Origin: Acidimicrobiales bacterium
Lineage (GTDB): Bacteria; Actinomycetota; Acidimicrobiia; Acidimicrobiales; Aldehydirespiratoraceae
Assembly (NCBI GenBank): GCA_033344915.1
Contig: JAWPML010000001.1
Span: 2,476,369 to 2,540,368 of the forward strand
Reading direction: 5' to 3'
Length of the DNA: 64,000 bases
The notes beneath the pieces are model-generated. The model saw nothing but the letters and a program-made list of their open reading frames with translations. It was not told where the DNA came from and searched no databases. Positions 1-7,791 of this stretch are shown here, one piece after another (position 1 is the first letter of the stretch; each line of letters starts with the position of its first letter). A program made the position numbers and the translations under genes.

Positions 1-2
1 TC

Positions 3-395
3 TCGATTCCCGACACCCACCTGGCCGAGTACGACTGTGTCGTCGCGTCCTACATCGACGCCTGGCGCGACGCGGCCACGAACCGCTTCGACGGCGGCCG
101 CATCGACGAGCCGACGCCGATCGACGTGAGCAATCGGACAGTCAGCATCGTCGCCGGCTGCGACGCCGGTGGCGCCGTCATCCTCGGTGCTTCGAACGAG
201 GGCAACCTCGACACCCACGCGTTGAACACCCTCGGGTGGACCTGCCTCGACAACCGGCTCGACCCCGATCAGTTCATGCCCGCGTTCCCGTTCCCGGACG
301 AGCCCGGCGACGCCCTCGATCGGCTGGGTTCGTCCGTTCTCGCCGACGCCACCTACTGCGAGGAATTCTCCTCGCCCGGCGGCATCGACAACTAG
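3..395 (+). CDS. Partial hypothetical protein (3' end only)
   Basis: The window opens inside this reading frame. It shows 130 codons from base 3 to a TAG at 393-395, so the true start lies outside. A GTG at 126 is a possible internal start, but the frame stays open and coding-like back to the window edge, so I prefer the truncated reading. The visible part has four scattered cysteines, an Asp/Pro-rich second half and no membrane segment. I do not recognise the family. A tRNA gene follows about 50 bases downstream. Confidence 0.6.
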   Translation, partial: SIPDTHLAEYDCVVASYIDAWRDAATNRFDGGRIDEPTPIDVSNRTVSIVAGCDAGGAVILGASNEGNLDTHALNTLGWTCLDNRLDPDQFMPAFPFPDEPGDALDRLGSSVLADATYCEEFSSPGGIDN

Positions 396-446
396 CGCCG
401 AGTCCCGGATCGCCGGGCTACCCTGAGGCTTCGCCCGAAAGGGCAA

Positions 447-518
447 GCCCTCGTAGCTCAGCGGATAGAGCATCGCCCTCCGGAGGCGTGTGCGCAGGTT
501 CGAGTCCTGCCGAGGGCG
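447..518 (+). tRNA. tRNA-Arg (anticodon CCG)
   Basis: A full cloverleaf folds here. The acceptor stem GCCCTCG (447-453) pairs with CGAGGGC (511-517). The D-arm is GCTC/GAGC, the anticodon loop CTCCGGA gives anticodon CCG, and the T-arm is GCAGG-TTCGAGT-CCTGC. The discriminator base is G and the CCA tail is not encoded. The sequence closely resembles actinobacterial tRNA-Arg(CCG), which reads CGG. The outermost anticodon-stem pair is a T-T mismatch. A TACCCT at 419-424 could be its -10 element. Confidence 0.95.
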
Positions 519-561
519 CTGCTTCGCTCCAGTCGGCGCCGCCGCAGCCGATTGATACGAC

Positions 562-1740
562 ATGCGTTCCGAGGGAATCGAACACCGGGCGATCGAGCTG
601 GAGTGGCCCGATGACACGCGGGCAGCGTGGCAGCCGCTGAAGCCGGAGTTCGCCGCCGCGGTGAACGCCCTGTCGATCGGTATGCCCCACGGCGAGCCCT
701 ACGTGATGCGGGCCGTGCGCCGCGCCGCCGCGGACGTCGACGATCCGATCCTGCGGGCCGATGTCGACGAGTACCTCCGCCAGGAGGGCGAGCACTCCCG
801 TCAGCATCGCCGCTTCAACGAGATCATCACCGAGCAACACCCGTCGCTGCGACGGGTCGAGCGCTGGCTCGCGACGTCCTACGGCTTCCTCGAGCGGCGC
901 CTCGGTCCCCGCTTCGGCATCGCCTACGCCGCCGGCTTCGAAGCAACGGCCTTCGCCGCGGCCCGCTGGATGGACGCGAAGCGCTTCGAGCTGTTCCGCG
1001 GCGCCGACGTCGAACCGTCGACGCTCGTCCTCTGGCACCTCGCGGAGGAGGTCGAGCACAAGACCGTCGCCCACGACGTGTGGGCCGCGACGGACGGCAG
1101 CCGGGTCCGGTACCTGGCCGCGATGGCCACCTGCTTCGCCATGCTCGTGTGGTTCATCTTCCTGGGCACGGTCGCCCAGCTCACCGCGTGGCGCCGGGTC
1201 CTCTCCCCCGTCGCCTGGTTCCGGCTCTGGAAGTGGGGTATCGGCTTCGCCTTCGAGGTCATACCGACGATGGCGATCACGCTCCTTCCCAGCCATCACC
1301 CGAGCCAGCAGGCCGATCCGAGTTGGATGACCCAGTGGCTCGGCCGCTACGACCCGGCGACGAACACCATCCCTGCGTGGAACGCGCCGCTACCGGAGGT
1401 GTTCGAGCTTGTCGGGATTGAGCACGGCGTGGATGCCGCGGATGCCGTCGGGGCCGATGTCGAACGCCATCGTCATGAAGAGTTCACCGTCGCCGTAGGC
1501 GACGAGCCCCGGTGTCCCGTTGATGCGGGCGTGGTCGACGACGAACTCGGCGTGCATCTTCTCCCGCTTGGCGGCAATCCCCCGGACGAACATGGCGACC
1601 CGGTCCCGGCCGACGACGGGCCGACGAGCGGCGTACTGCTTGGCGCCGCCGTCGCTCCAGACGACGACGTCCGCCACGAGCATCTGCGCCAACGACTCGA
1701 CGTCGCCGGTGACCGCGGCGGCGAGGAACGAGTCGAGTAG
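562..1740 (+). CDS. Predicted metal-dependent hydrolase (PF10118-like) with an unusual antisense-overlapping tail
   Basis: The first ~275 residues look like the 'predicted metal-dependent hydrolase' family: an alpha-helical protein with repeated acidic/histidine motifs (EGEHSRQH near residues 76-83, HLAEEVEHK near 157-165) that could hold a di-metal site, and one hydrophobic segment near residues 190-207. Its substrate is unknown. The family's usual length ends near base 1387. The frame then stays open to a TAG at 1738-1740, adding ~117 residues that are read antisense to the convergent sigma-factor gene over 351 bases. That tail is low in family-like features and may be a consequence of a lost stop codon. 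The start is the ATG at 562. Confidence 0.75.
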   Translation: MRSEGIEHRAIELEWPDDTRAAWQPLKPEFAAAVNALSIGMPHGEPYVMRAVRRAAADVDDPILRADVDEYLRQEGEHSRQHRRFNEIITEQHPSLRRVERWLATSYGFLERRLGPRFGIAYAAGFEATAFAAARWMDAKRFELFRGADVEPSTLVLWHLAEEVEHKTVAHDVWAATDGSRVRYLAAMATCFAMLVWFIFLGTVAQLTAWRRVLSPVAWFRLWKWGIGFAFEVIPTMAITLLPSHHPSQQADPSWMTQWLGRYDPATNTIPAWNAPLPEVFELVGIEHGVDAADAVGADVERHRHEEFTVAVGDEPRCPVDAGVVDDELGVHLLPLGGNPPDEHGDPVPADDGPTSGVLLGAAVAPDDDVRHEHLRQRLDVAGDRGGEERVE

Positions 1741-2277
1741 GCGACGCTCGTCGTCGGGGTCGGCCTCGAAACGGGTCGGGCGGTCGGGACCGAGCCGCTC
1801 CTTCGCCCGGTGGACGATCTGGCGGCAGTTGACGACGGACCGGTCGATGGTCTCGGCGATCTCGTCGTAGTCGTGGCCGAACACCTCCCGCAGCAGGAAG
1901 GCCGCGCGTTCGACCGGGTCGAGCCGTTCGAGCATCGTGAGGAACGCGAGGGACAGTGATTCGGCGAGCTCGGCGTGCGCGGCGGGATCGTCGTCGCCGG
2001 TGAGGAGCGGTTCCGGGAGCCACGGGCCGACGTAGGACTCCCGGCGCGACTGGGCCGAGCGCAACCGGTCGATCGCGAGACGGCTCGCGACGGTCGTCAG
2101 CCACGCCCGTGGCCGCTCGATCGTGGCTCGGTCGGCCGCGTCCCATCGCAGCCACGTCTCCTGCACGACGTCCTCCGCCTCCGCGACGCGGCCCAGCATC
2201 CGGTAGGCGACGCCGAACAGATGGTGCCGATGCTCCTCGAAGCCGTCGGCCATCCGGTCGGCGTCGGTGTCGGTCAT
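1390..2277 (-). CDS. sigJ: ECF sigma factor with C-terminal SnoaL-like domain (ECF41/SigJ type)
   Basis: 295 residues. Region 2 is at ~15-75 (EDVVQETWLRW motif) and region 4 at ~105-165 (FGHDYDEIAETIDRS helix-turn-helix). A SnoaL-like domain of ~120 residues follows. The linker contains WLPEP at 86-90 and the C-terminus contains NPDKL at 287-291. Both are signature motifs of ECF41 factors, whose SnoaL-like extension acts in place of an anti-sigma factor. Its start overlaps the stop of the upstream FAD oxidoreductase by 4 bases, so the two are translationally coupled. ECF41 genes are known to sit beside an oxidoreductase, carboxymuconolactone decarboxylase or epimerase that is often their main target. 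The 3' end is overlapped by the convergent hydrolase. Confidence 0.92.
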   Translation of the reverse strand: MTDTDADRMADGFEEHRHHLFGVAYRMLGRVAEAEDVVQETWLRWDAADRATIERPRAWLTTVASRLAIDRLRSAQSRRESYVGPWLPEPLLTGDDDPAAHAELAESLSLAFLTMLERLDPVERAAFLLREVFGHDYDEIAETIDRSVVNCRQIVHRAKERLGPDRPTRFEADPDDERRLLDSFLAAAVTGDVESLAQMLVADVVVWSDGGAKQYAARRPVVGRDRVAMFVRGIAAKREKMHAEFVVDHARINGTPGLVAYGDGELFMTMAFDIGPDGIRGIHAVLNPDKLEHLR

Positions 2278-3584
2278 CGGCTCGCCGCCTGACCGGCAGC
2301 GCGGCCGCTCGCGACGGAAGCATCGACGAGGACGCCCTCCGGGCCGACCCAGTCACCGGCGACGAACAGGCCCGAATGACCCGGAACGGTGACCGGCGGT
2401 CGACCACCGAGGCCACCGCAGGCGGCCGACGGTTGGTCGGTGGACGCCACCAACCGGGGACTGAAGGAGACGTGGTCGGCCTCCGACCGCCAACGCGGAC
2501 TCACCCGCTCGAGCAACGCCTCGCACGCGGCCCGGTCGGCGTCGGCGTCGGGGGTCTCGTCGTTCGGGTGGTACCGCATGACATGCAGGAGGGTGTGGCC
2601 CTCCGGCGCCAAGTCTGCCACCGGCGCGTGCATCGAGAGATAGGTGGGCTGATCGATACCGAGCGCGAACGGACGCCGGCCCTGCCAGTCCCGGGGGAAC
2701 CCGACATCGAGAGCGGCCACGGTCGCCGGCCGGGCGTCCGCCGCCCACTGCCGGGTCACGGACGCGACGTCGCCCAACAGGCCGGCGGCCAGTTGCGGTG
2801 ACCCCGCGACGACGACCCGCCGGCACGACAGCTCGTCGCCGGCCGTGACGAGATAGCCCTCCCCCGTCGGCCGGACGGCGGTCGCCTTGGTGGCGGTGCG
2901 GATCTCGACGCCCCGATCGATGCAGATCTTCTCGAGCGAGTCGACCATCGTCTGCCAGCCGTTGTCGAGATAGCGCACGCCGTTGCGCACCACCATCTGG
3001 AGCTGCACGAGGCCGGCGTCCGCACTCGTGCGCGCCGGATCGTTGAAGTAGCTGGAGAGCCGGAACAGGCCATGGGCGAGTCGAGCGGCTCGTCCACCGC
3101 CGAGCAGGTCGCGGACCGCGACGTCCACCGTTGTGTGGGCGTAGCTCGCCGGGTCGAGCCTCGGCAGCTTGGCGAAGAGCCGCGCCATCGCGACGCGGTC
3201 GCCCTTCAGCAACGGTGTGCGGAGCAGCGACACGAGGCCCGTGGGGAACGCACCCTCGCGGTCACCGTCGACGCCGATGCCGGCGCCGGCGTCCGGGACA
3301 CCACCCCGGGGCTCGCGGCCCAACTCCCGCAGGAAGGTCATGGCCGCGCCGTCCACATAGAGCGCATGGCCGCCCTCGTTCATGGCGTACCCGTCTCGCT
3401 CGCGGGTGCGGGCCCGGCCGCCGATCGTGCTGCGGGCGTCGAGCACGACGACCCGAGCACCGCCGTCGGCGGCTTCGATCGCCGCGCTGAGGCCGGCCAT
3501 GCCGGCCCCCACGATCACCACGTCGAACTCGTTCGGGTCGCCGGAGTTCGCCATCAGGTCCGCTTTCGGAGTTGTCATGCCCAT
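2274..3584 (-). CDS. FAD-dependent amine-oxidase/phytoene-desaturase-like oxidoreductase
   Basis: About 436 residues. The N-terminal dinucleotide-binding motif VIVGAGMAGLSAA and the downstream GGRARTR segment bind FAD as in the flavin monoamine oxidase/phytoene desaturase superfamily. A C-terminal FVAGDWVGPEGVLVDASVASG motif completes the flavin site. The substrate cannot be read from sequence. It overlaps the sigJ-like gene by 4 bases, the classic ECF41 plus oxidoreductase pairing, so it is probably a partner or regulon member. The start is ambiguous: ATG codons occur at 3584, 3578 and 3554, none with a strong ribosome-binding site. The longer frame up to 3818 is rejected because it runs into the divergent reductase. 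Confidence 0.85.
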   Translation of the reverse strand: MGMTTPKADLMANSGDPNEFDVVIVGAGMAGLSAAIEAADGGARVVVLDARSTIGGRARTRERDGYAMNEGGHALYVDGAAMTFLRELGREPRGGVPDAGAGIGVDGDREGAFPTGLVSLLRTPLLKGDRVAMARLFAKLPRLDPASYAHTTVDVAVRDLLGGGRAARLAHGLFRLSSYFNDPARTSADAGLVQLQMVVRNGVRYLDNGWQTMVDSLEKICIDRGVEIRTATKATAVRPTGEGYLVTAGDELSCRRVVVAGSPQLAAGLLGDVASVTRQWAADARPATVAALDVGFPRDWQGRRPFALGIDQPTYLSMHAPVADLAPEGHTLLHVMRYHPNDETPDADADRAACEALLERVSPRWRSEADHVSFSPRLVASTDQPSAACGGLGGRPPVTVPGHSGLFVAGDWVGPEGVLVDASVASGRAAGQAASR

Positions 3585-3642
3585 CTGACGAGACAGCCCC
3601 GCCACTTGTGACAGGTTGGTCCAGTTCTGTGAATGTGTCCCA

Positions 3643-4542
3643 ATGAGCGACACCACCAGCGTCACCCTCGTCGGACCGGGCGCCATCGGCTGTGCGGTCG
3701 CCGGCGCGTTGGTCGGACGCAACGACGTCGGACTCACGATCGCCGCGAGAACGGCGTTCGATCGGCTGCGGGTCGACGGTGCGCCCGAACCCGTCGACGA
3801 GGCCGTCCGCGTGGTCACGGACCCGGTCGCCGTCGAGCCGTGTGATGTCGTCCTGCTGGTGACGAAGACCCATCAGACGGCCGCGGCCGCAGGCTGGCTG
3901 CGCGCCGCGTGTGGTCCGCACACCGTGGTCGCCGTCCTCCAGAACGGCATCGGCCAGCGGGAGCTCGTCGGCCCCCTCGTCGGCGAGGCCGCGGTCGTGC
4001 CCACGATCGTGTTCCTCCCCGCCGACCGGCACGCACCGGGCCACGTGACGGTGGGGCTGCCCGCCCGGCTGGAGGTGCCCGACGACGACGCCGCCCAGCG
4101 GATCGTGGATCTCTTCGCGGGCACCTATGTCGACTGCACCGCCGCGGCCGACTTCCACACGACGGCATGGTCGAAGCTCGTCTCCAACTGTGGTGTGGGA
4201 GCGGTGACGACGCTGACCGGCACGACGAACGGGATCCTCGCGGACCCCGAGGCCCGGGCGTTGTGCGTCACGGTCATGGAGGAGGCGATCGCGGTCGCGA
4301 TCGCGGACGGCGCCGCCCTCCAGCCGGGCCTGGGCGAGACGTTCGCCGACATCGTGCTCGAACGGGCGACCGGTCACATGTCGTCGCAGACGACGGATCG
4401 GGTCGCCGGCGCGCCCACGGAGTGGGAAGCACGCCAGCTGGAGGTCGTCCGCCGAGCCGACCGACACGGCATCGAGGTGCCCCTGCTGCGCACGCTCACG
4501 ACCCTGATCCGTCTCGGGGAGCCGGCCACCGAGCTGCCCTGA
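3643..4542 (+). CDS. 2-dehydropantoate 2-reductase family protein (ApbA/PanE)
   Basis: 299 residues. The N-terminal NAD(P)-binding motif GPGAIGCAVAG lies at residues ~11-21, followed by the family's VTKTHQT and LQNGIG segments. A helical C-terminal half carries the ketopantoate reductase fold, with a lysine in AWSKLVSN at the expected catalytic position. It would reduce ketopantoate to pantoate for coenzyme A synthesis, but many paralogues act on other 2-keto acids, so the substrate is uncertain. It is divergent from the FAD oxidoreductase. ATG 3643 is chosen over the upstream in-frame codon at 3616 because the dinucleotide fold begins right after it. Confidence 0.85.
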   Translation: MSDTTSVTLVGPGAIGCAVAGALVGRNDVGLTIAARTAFDRLRVDGAPEPVDEAVRVVTDPVAVEPCDVVLLVTKTHQTAAAAGWLRAACGPHTVVAVLQNGIGQRELVGPLVGEAAVVPTIVFLPADRHAPGHVTVGLPARLEVPDDDAAQRIVDLFAGTYVDCTAAADFHTTAWSKLVSNCGVGAVTTLTGTTNGILADPEARALCVTVMEEAIAVAIADGAALQPGLGETFADIVLERATGHMSSQTTDRVAGAPTEWEARQLEVVRRADRHGIEVPLLRTLTTLIRLGEPATELP

Positions 4543-4552
4543 CGAGGTGCAA

Positions 4553-4558
4553 TAGGGT
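4553..4558 (+). promoter_or_regulatory. -10 element TAGGGT, leaderless type
   Basis: TAGGGT lies exactly 7 bases before the ATG of the phosphodiesterase gene at 4566 and no Shine-Dalgarno sequence is present. This suggests transcription begins at or next to the start codon. Confidence 0.5.
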
Positions 4559-4565
4559 CGCGCCC

Positions 4566-5453
4566 ATGGCTCCGATCCGCGTCGTTCAGCTGTCCGACCT
4601 CCACTTCAGCACCAAGCCCGGCGGCTACATGCTCCGCGACACCGCGGAGACCTTCGCCGCCGTCGCCGAACAGGTGCGGGGCGACGCCCCGGATCTGGTC
4701 GTCGTGACGGGCGACATCGCCAACGAGGGCAAGCTCGACGAGTACGGGCTGGCCGGCGACGCGCTCGCCTCGCTCGATCTACCGGTCCACTGTCTCCCGG
4801 GCAACCACGACTTCGTCGACCCGCTCCACGGTGTGCTCCCCCGGCTGAACATCGCGGTGCCGCGGTCGTTGCGCATCGGGCCGTGGCTGTTTCTCTTCGG
4901 GGACAGCAACCTCGACGGCGGCCATCACGACCCGATCGCGGGGTGGACGGACCATCCCGACCGCGTCGACCTCGCCCGGGGCGGCATCACCACCCAGGAG
5001 CTGTCCTGGCTCCGTCGCCAGCTCGAGCTGGGCGAAGCGGACCACGCCATGTTGTGGCTGCACCACCCGCCCGGCGGCACCGGCATGTTCGAACGGCCCG
5101 GCTACGACGACCAGATCGCCGAGCTCGTCGGGGCGGCCACCCCGCTGCACGCGATCGCGGCGGGCCACGAGCACACCGGCGTCGATCGGGTGTCCGCGGG
5201 CGTGCCGTCCCACGTCTGCCCGTCGACCGGTGTGTGCGTCGACTTCGACGCCCTCCTGCTGATGCCCCCCGGCTACCGGCGCTTCACGTTCCACGACGAC
5301 GGAAGGATCGACACCGAGGTCGTGTGGCTGGAGGACGAGCGCTGGGCGGACCGCTGGAAACTGCCGGCGTGGGTCGCCGAGTACTTCGCCGGCCAGATGA
5401 CGGACGACGAGATGAAGGCCCGAATGGCGGAGGCCCCGGGCCAGTCGGGATAG
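4566..5453 (+). CDS. Calcineurin-like metallophosphoesterase (cyclic nucleotide phosphodiesterase-like)
   Basis: 295 residues. All five metallophosphoesterase blocks are visible in order: SDLHFS (D-x-H), VTGDIAN (GD), LPGNHD (GNHD), LWLHHPPG (H) and AAGHEHTG (GHxH), which together hold a dinuclear metal centre. The layout and length match the class III cAMP phosphodiesterase (CpdA)/Icc group, so a cytosolic phosphodiesterase role is likely, though the exact substrate is an inference. Its stop codon TAG (5451-5453) is also the first half of the -10 element of the next gene. Confidence 0.85.
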   Translation: MAPIRVVQLSDLHFSTKPGGYMLRDTAETFAAVAEQVRGDAPDLVVVTGDIANEGKLDEYGLAGDALASLDLPVHCLPGNHDFVDPLHGVLPRLNIAVPRSLRIGPWLFLFGDSNLDGGHHDPIAGWTDHPDRVDLARGGITTQELSWLRRQLELGEADHAMLWLHHPPGGTGMFERPGYDDQIAELVGAATPLHAIAAGHEHTGVDRVSAGVPSHVCPSTGVCVDFDALLLMPPGYRRFTFHDDGRIDTEVVWLEDERWADRWKLPAWVAEYFAGQMTDDEMKARMAEAPGQSG

Positions 5454-5456
5454 GTT
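5451..5456 (+). promoter_or_regulatory. -10 element TAGGTT overlapping the upstream stop codon
   Basis: TAGGTT starts with the TAG stop of the phosphodiesterase gene and sits 7 bases before the ATG at 5464. One sequence therefore terminates one gene's translation and starts the next gene's transcription. Confidence 0.5.
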
Positions 5457-5463
5457 CGGCGCC

Positions 5464-6663
5464 ATGACGGTCACCGATTCAGCAGCAGGTTCATCGGGAT
5501 CCTCGGGCGCCGCCCCGAGCAAGGGGAAAGAGCGCTGGACGTACCAGTGGAAAGAGCTCTTCGACGAGGTCATCACCTCGGGGCTGTGCACCGGCTGCGC
5601 CGGCTGTGTCATCTCGTGCCCCCATGACGTCATCGGCTACGAACACGAACCCGGCGCCTACACCCCGTTCCACCTCGAAGAGGAACTCGGCCTCGACGAC
5701 TGCATCCACGGGCAGAAGGGATGCACCTCCTGCACCCGGGCCTGCCCGCGGTTCCGGGCCTGGGAGCCCGAAGCGGACCTGCACCTGTTCGGCCGCGAAC
5801 GCGAGCCCGACGAGATGGCCGGCGTCTACTCGGACATCCTCCTCACCCGGGCGAGCGACGACTTCGTCTACGAGACCGGCCAGGACGGTGGACTCGTCTC
5901 GGCGATCCTCATCTGGTGCCTGGAGAACGACGTCGTCAACGGCGCCCTCACCTCGGGGGTGGAGAGCCTGCCGAACGGCGAACCCGGCTGGAAGGCGTTC
6001 CCGATGGTCGCCACGAACCGCGAGGAGGTCCTGCGCGGGGCGGGCTCGCGCTACACCTACTCGGCGAACACGATGGCCTTCGACGAAGCCAAGGAGAAGG
6101 GGCTCGACCGGCTCGCCCTGGTCGGCATGAGCTGCCAGACCTCGGTCGCCCCGGTCATGTGGCACCGCAAGATCGGCAAGGTCTCGAAGCCGATCAAGCT
6201 CAACATCGGGCTCCTGTGCTCCAAGTCGTTCGACGACGCGCTCTTCGACGAACTGTTCGAGGTCAAGTACGGCCTGAAGAAGGAAGACATCGCCAAGATG
6301 AACATCAAGGGCGTCTTCCAGATCTGGACCAAGGACGGCGGCTACCACGAGATCAACCTCAAGGAATGCCACGCCTGGACGCGGGAGGGCTGCCACCACT
6401 GTCCGGACTTCGCGGCCGAGCACGCCGACATCTCCACCGGGGGCATCGGCGACACGACCGACTGGACCCTCACGATCGTGCGCACCGAACTCGGGCGGGC
6501 GATCATCGACGCCATGGTGAAGGACGGGGTCATCGAGACCCGACCGGGCGACGACGACCCGGGCGCGATCGCCCTGATGCACCGACTCGCCCAGAAGAGC
6601 CGGGAGCGCTGGCCCGACTGGGCCGCGCCGGCCGCGCGCGTCGGGATCTCCGCCAAGGGCTAG
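5464..6663 (+). CDS. Coenzyme F420 hydrogenase/dehydrogenase beta-subunit family protein (FrhB-like)
   Basis: 399 residues. Two 4Fe-4S ligand sets are visible: Cys42/45/48/52 (CTGCAGCVISC) and Cys80/87/90/94. They are followed by the FrhB N- and C-terminal domains with the flavin/F420 region (GQDGGLVSA near residue 140, then AGSRYTYSAN). Relatives pass electrons between F420H2 and ferredoxin-like partners. No hydrogenase large or small subunit lies nearby, so it probably works as a stand-alone F420-dependent oxidoreductase (inference). Its stop TAG (6661-6663) lies inside the target-site duplication of the adjacent IS481 element, so the insertion left the coding sequence intact. Confidence 0.88.
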   Translation: MTVTDSAAGSSGSSGAAPSKGKERWTYQWKELFDEVITSGLCTGCAGCVISCPHDVIGYEHEPGAYTPFHLEEELGLDDCIHGQKGCTSCTRACPRFRAWEPEADLHLFGREREPDEMAGVYSDILLTRASDDFVYETGQDGGLVSAILIWCLENDVVNGALTSGVESLPNGEPGWKAFPMVATNREEVLRGAGSRYTYSANTMAFDEAKEKGLDRLALVGMSCQTSVAPVMWHRKIGKVSKPIKLNIGLLCSKSFDDALFDELFEVKYGLKKEDIAKMNIKGVFQIWTKDGGYHEINLKECHAWTREGCHHCPDFAAEHADISTGGIGDTTDWTLTIVRTELGRAIIDAMVKDGVIETRPGDDDPGAIALMHRLAQKSRERWPDWAAPAARVGISAKG

Positions 6664-6664
6664 C
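6659..6664. repeat. Target-site duplication GCTAGC (left copy)
   Basis: GCTAGC flanks the left end of the insertion sequence and is repeated at 7752-7757 next to the right end. The 6-bp N-CTAG-N form is the known target preference of IS481-type elements. The left copy also supplies the stop codons of both the FrhB-like gene (+) and the transposase (-). Confidence 0.9.
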
Positions 6665-7634
6665 TGTGCTCCGCGGGGAGGTTGTCCCTGAGGTTTGAGG
6701 CTGGGGTTGCCCAGCCGAGTGCTCCGTGGGATCGGTGGTGATTGTAGAAGTGGATGAACCCGCGGTAGTAGGTGGCGCGTTGGGTCTCTGAGGTCCAGGG
6801 CCGGATGTAGGCCCATTCCTCGAGCAGGATGCGGTGGAAGCGTTCGATCTTGCCGTTGGTTTGCGGTCGCCTTGGGCGCGTCTTCTTCACCGTGGTGCCG
6901 GTGGTGTCGCATGCGGTGTGCCAGAGCTGTGAGCGGTAGCAGGGTCCGTTGTCGGTGATGACGCGTTCGCATTCGATGCTGGCGCGGTTGAACCAGTGGT
7001 TGGCGCGCAGCCAGAACTCGGCGGCGGTGAGGGCTTGTTCGTCGTCGTGGATCTCGGAGTAGACGAGCCGGGTGCGGTCATCGATGGCGGAGTGGATGTA
7101 GCGGTAACCGACGCCGGAATGGCCGCGAGTGGTGTCGTTGCCTCGGCCGTGGATGCGCCAGCCGCCGCCGTCGGGGATCGCGGCGATCTTCTTGATGTCG
7201 ACGTGGATGAGCTCGCCTGGCCGGTCGCGTTGATAGCGAATGACCGGTTCGGCGCTGGCTCGGTCGCCTCGATCGAGTCGGCCCAGCCCCTCAGCTCGCA
7301 GGATGTTCTGCACCGTTGACGCGGCCAGACCCGTCTCATGCGCTATGTGATCGGCGCCCCACCGCCGCTTCTTGCGAAGACGGATCACTTCACGACGTCC
7401 CCGCGGGGACGTTTTGTTCGGTGATCGGTGAGGTCGCGATGAACGGTCCCGCAGACCACCGGGTCCTTCGGTCAGGAACCGGTCGCGCCATTTGCGCACC
7501 GTCTTCGCGTCGACCTGGAACCGCTGCGCAGTCGCCTCGATCGACCAGCCCTCTTCAAGCACACAGCCGACCATTCGGCGCCGACCATTCGGGGTCATCA
7601 CCGCGTTCGGGTGCTGGGTTCTAGCGTGACTCAT
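6660..7634 (-). CDS. IS481-family transposase
   Basis: 324 residues. An N-terminal helix-turn-helix (MVGCVLEEGWSIEATAQRF; then DAKTVRKWRDRF) precedes an rve-type integrase core. The DDE residues lie in HVDIKKI, ITDNGPCY and GKIERFH. The length and motifs match intact IS481-family transposases. ATG 7634 is chosen because GGAGGG lies just upstream of it. The element itself encodes no stop codon: the last sense codon AGC ends two bases into the target duplication and TAG comes from the CTAG of the target, a trick known in several IS families. No frameshift is seen, so it is probably active. Confidence 0.93.
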   Translation of the reverse strand: MSHARTQHPNAVMTPNGRRRMVGCVLEEGWSIEATAQRFQVDAKTVRKWRDRFLTEGPGGLRDRSSRPHRSPNKTSPRGRREVIRLRKKRRWGADHIAHETGLAASTVQNILRAEGLGRLDRGDRASAEPVIRYQRDRPGELIHVDIKKIAAIPDGGGWRIHGRGNDTTRGHSGVGYRYIHSAIDDRTRLVYSEIHDDEQALTAAEFWLRANHWFNRASIECERVITDNGPCYRSQLWHTACDTTGTTVKKTRPRRPQTNGKIERFHRILLEEWAYIRPWTSETQRATYYRGFIHFYNHHRSHGALGWATPASNLRDNLPAEHS

Positions 7635-7751
7635 AGAGCCCTCCGGTTGAGATGTGAGTGGTGGAACACCCACAGCCTCACTCGGAGGGCTCAACCCATC
7701 GGTGGATCACCCCACCCCATCAACCCAGGGACAACGTCCCCGGTCGTCACA
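6665..7751 (-). mobile_element. Complete IS481-family insertion sequence, 1087 bp
   Basis: The ends are imperfect inverted repeats. From 6665 the element begins TGTGCTCCGCGGGGAGG, and the reverse complement of the right end begins TGTGACGACCGGGGACG. Both then continue GTTGTCCCTG, giving about 20 matches over 26 positions. A 6-bp duplication GCTAGC flanks both ends. The element carries one transposase and no cargo. It sits exactly at the stop codon of the FrhB-like gene, between that gene and a convergent P450 gene. The perfect flanking duplication suggests fairly recent insertion. Confidence 0.92.
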
Positions 7752-7757
7752 GCTAGC
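7752..7757. repeat. Target-site duplication GCTAGC (right copy)
   Basis: Right-hand partner of the duplication at 6659-6664. Removing the element and one copy restores an FrhB-like gene with the same stop codon and its downstream hairpin. Confidence 0.9.
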
Positions 7758-7760
7758 TCA

Positions 7761-7785
7761 TCGGCGGGGCGCAGCCCCGCGCCGA
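7761..7785. terminator. Possible bidirectional terminator hairpin
   Basis: TCGGC-GGGGC pairs with GCCCC-GC-GCCGA around a GCA loop, giving ten pairs with a 2-base bulge and no T-run. Before the IS insertion it lay directly between the convergent FrhB-like and P450 genes. Confidence 0.4.
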
Positions 7786-7791
7786 CGGGGG

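Noticed and set aside
2274-3818. Longer N-terminus for the FAD oxidoreductase up to 3818
   Set aside because: The extra residues are low-complexity and lie antisense to the start of the well-supported ApbA/PanE gene.
6659-7757. A larger genomic island around the insertion sequence
   Set aside because: Only one simple element with its own target duplication is present; flanking genes have the same composition as the rest and no integrase or att site was seen.
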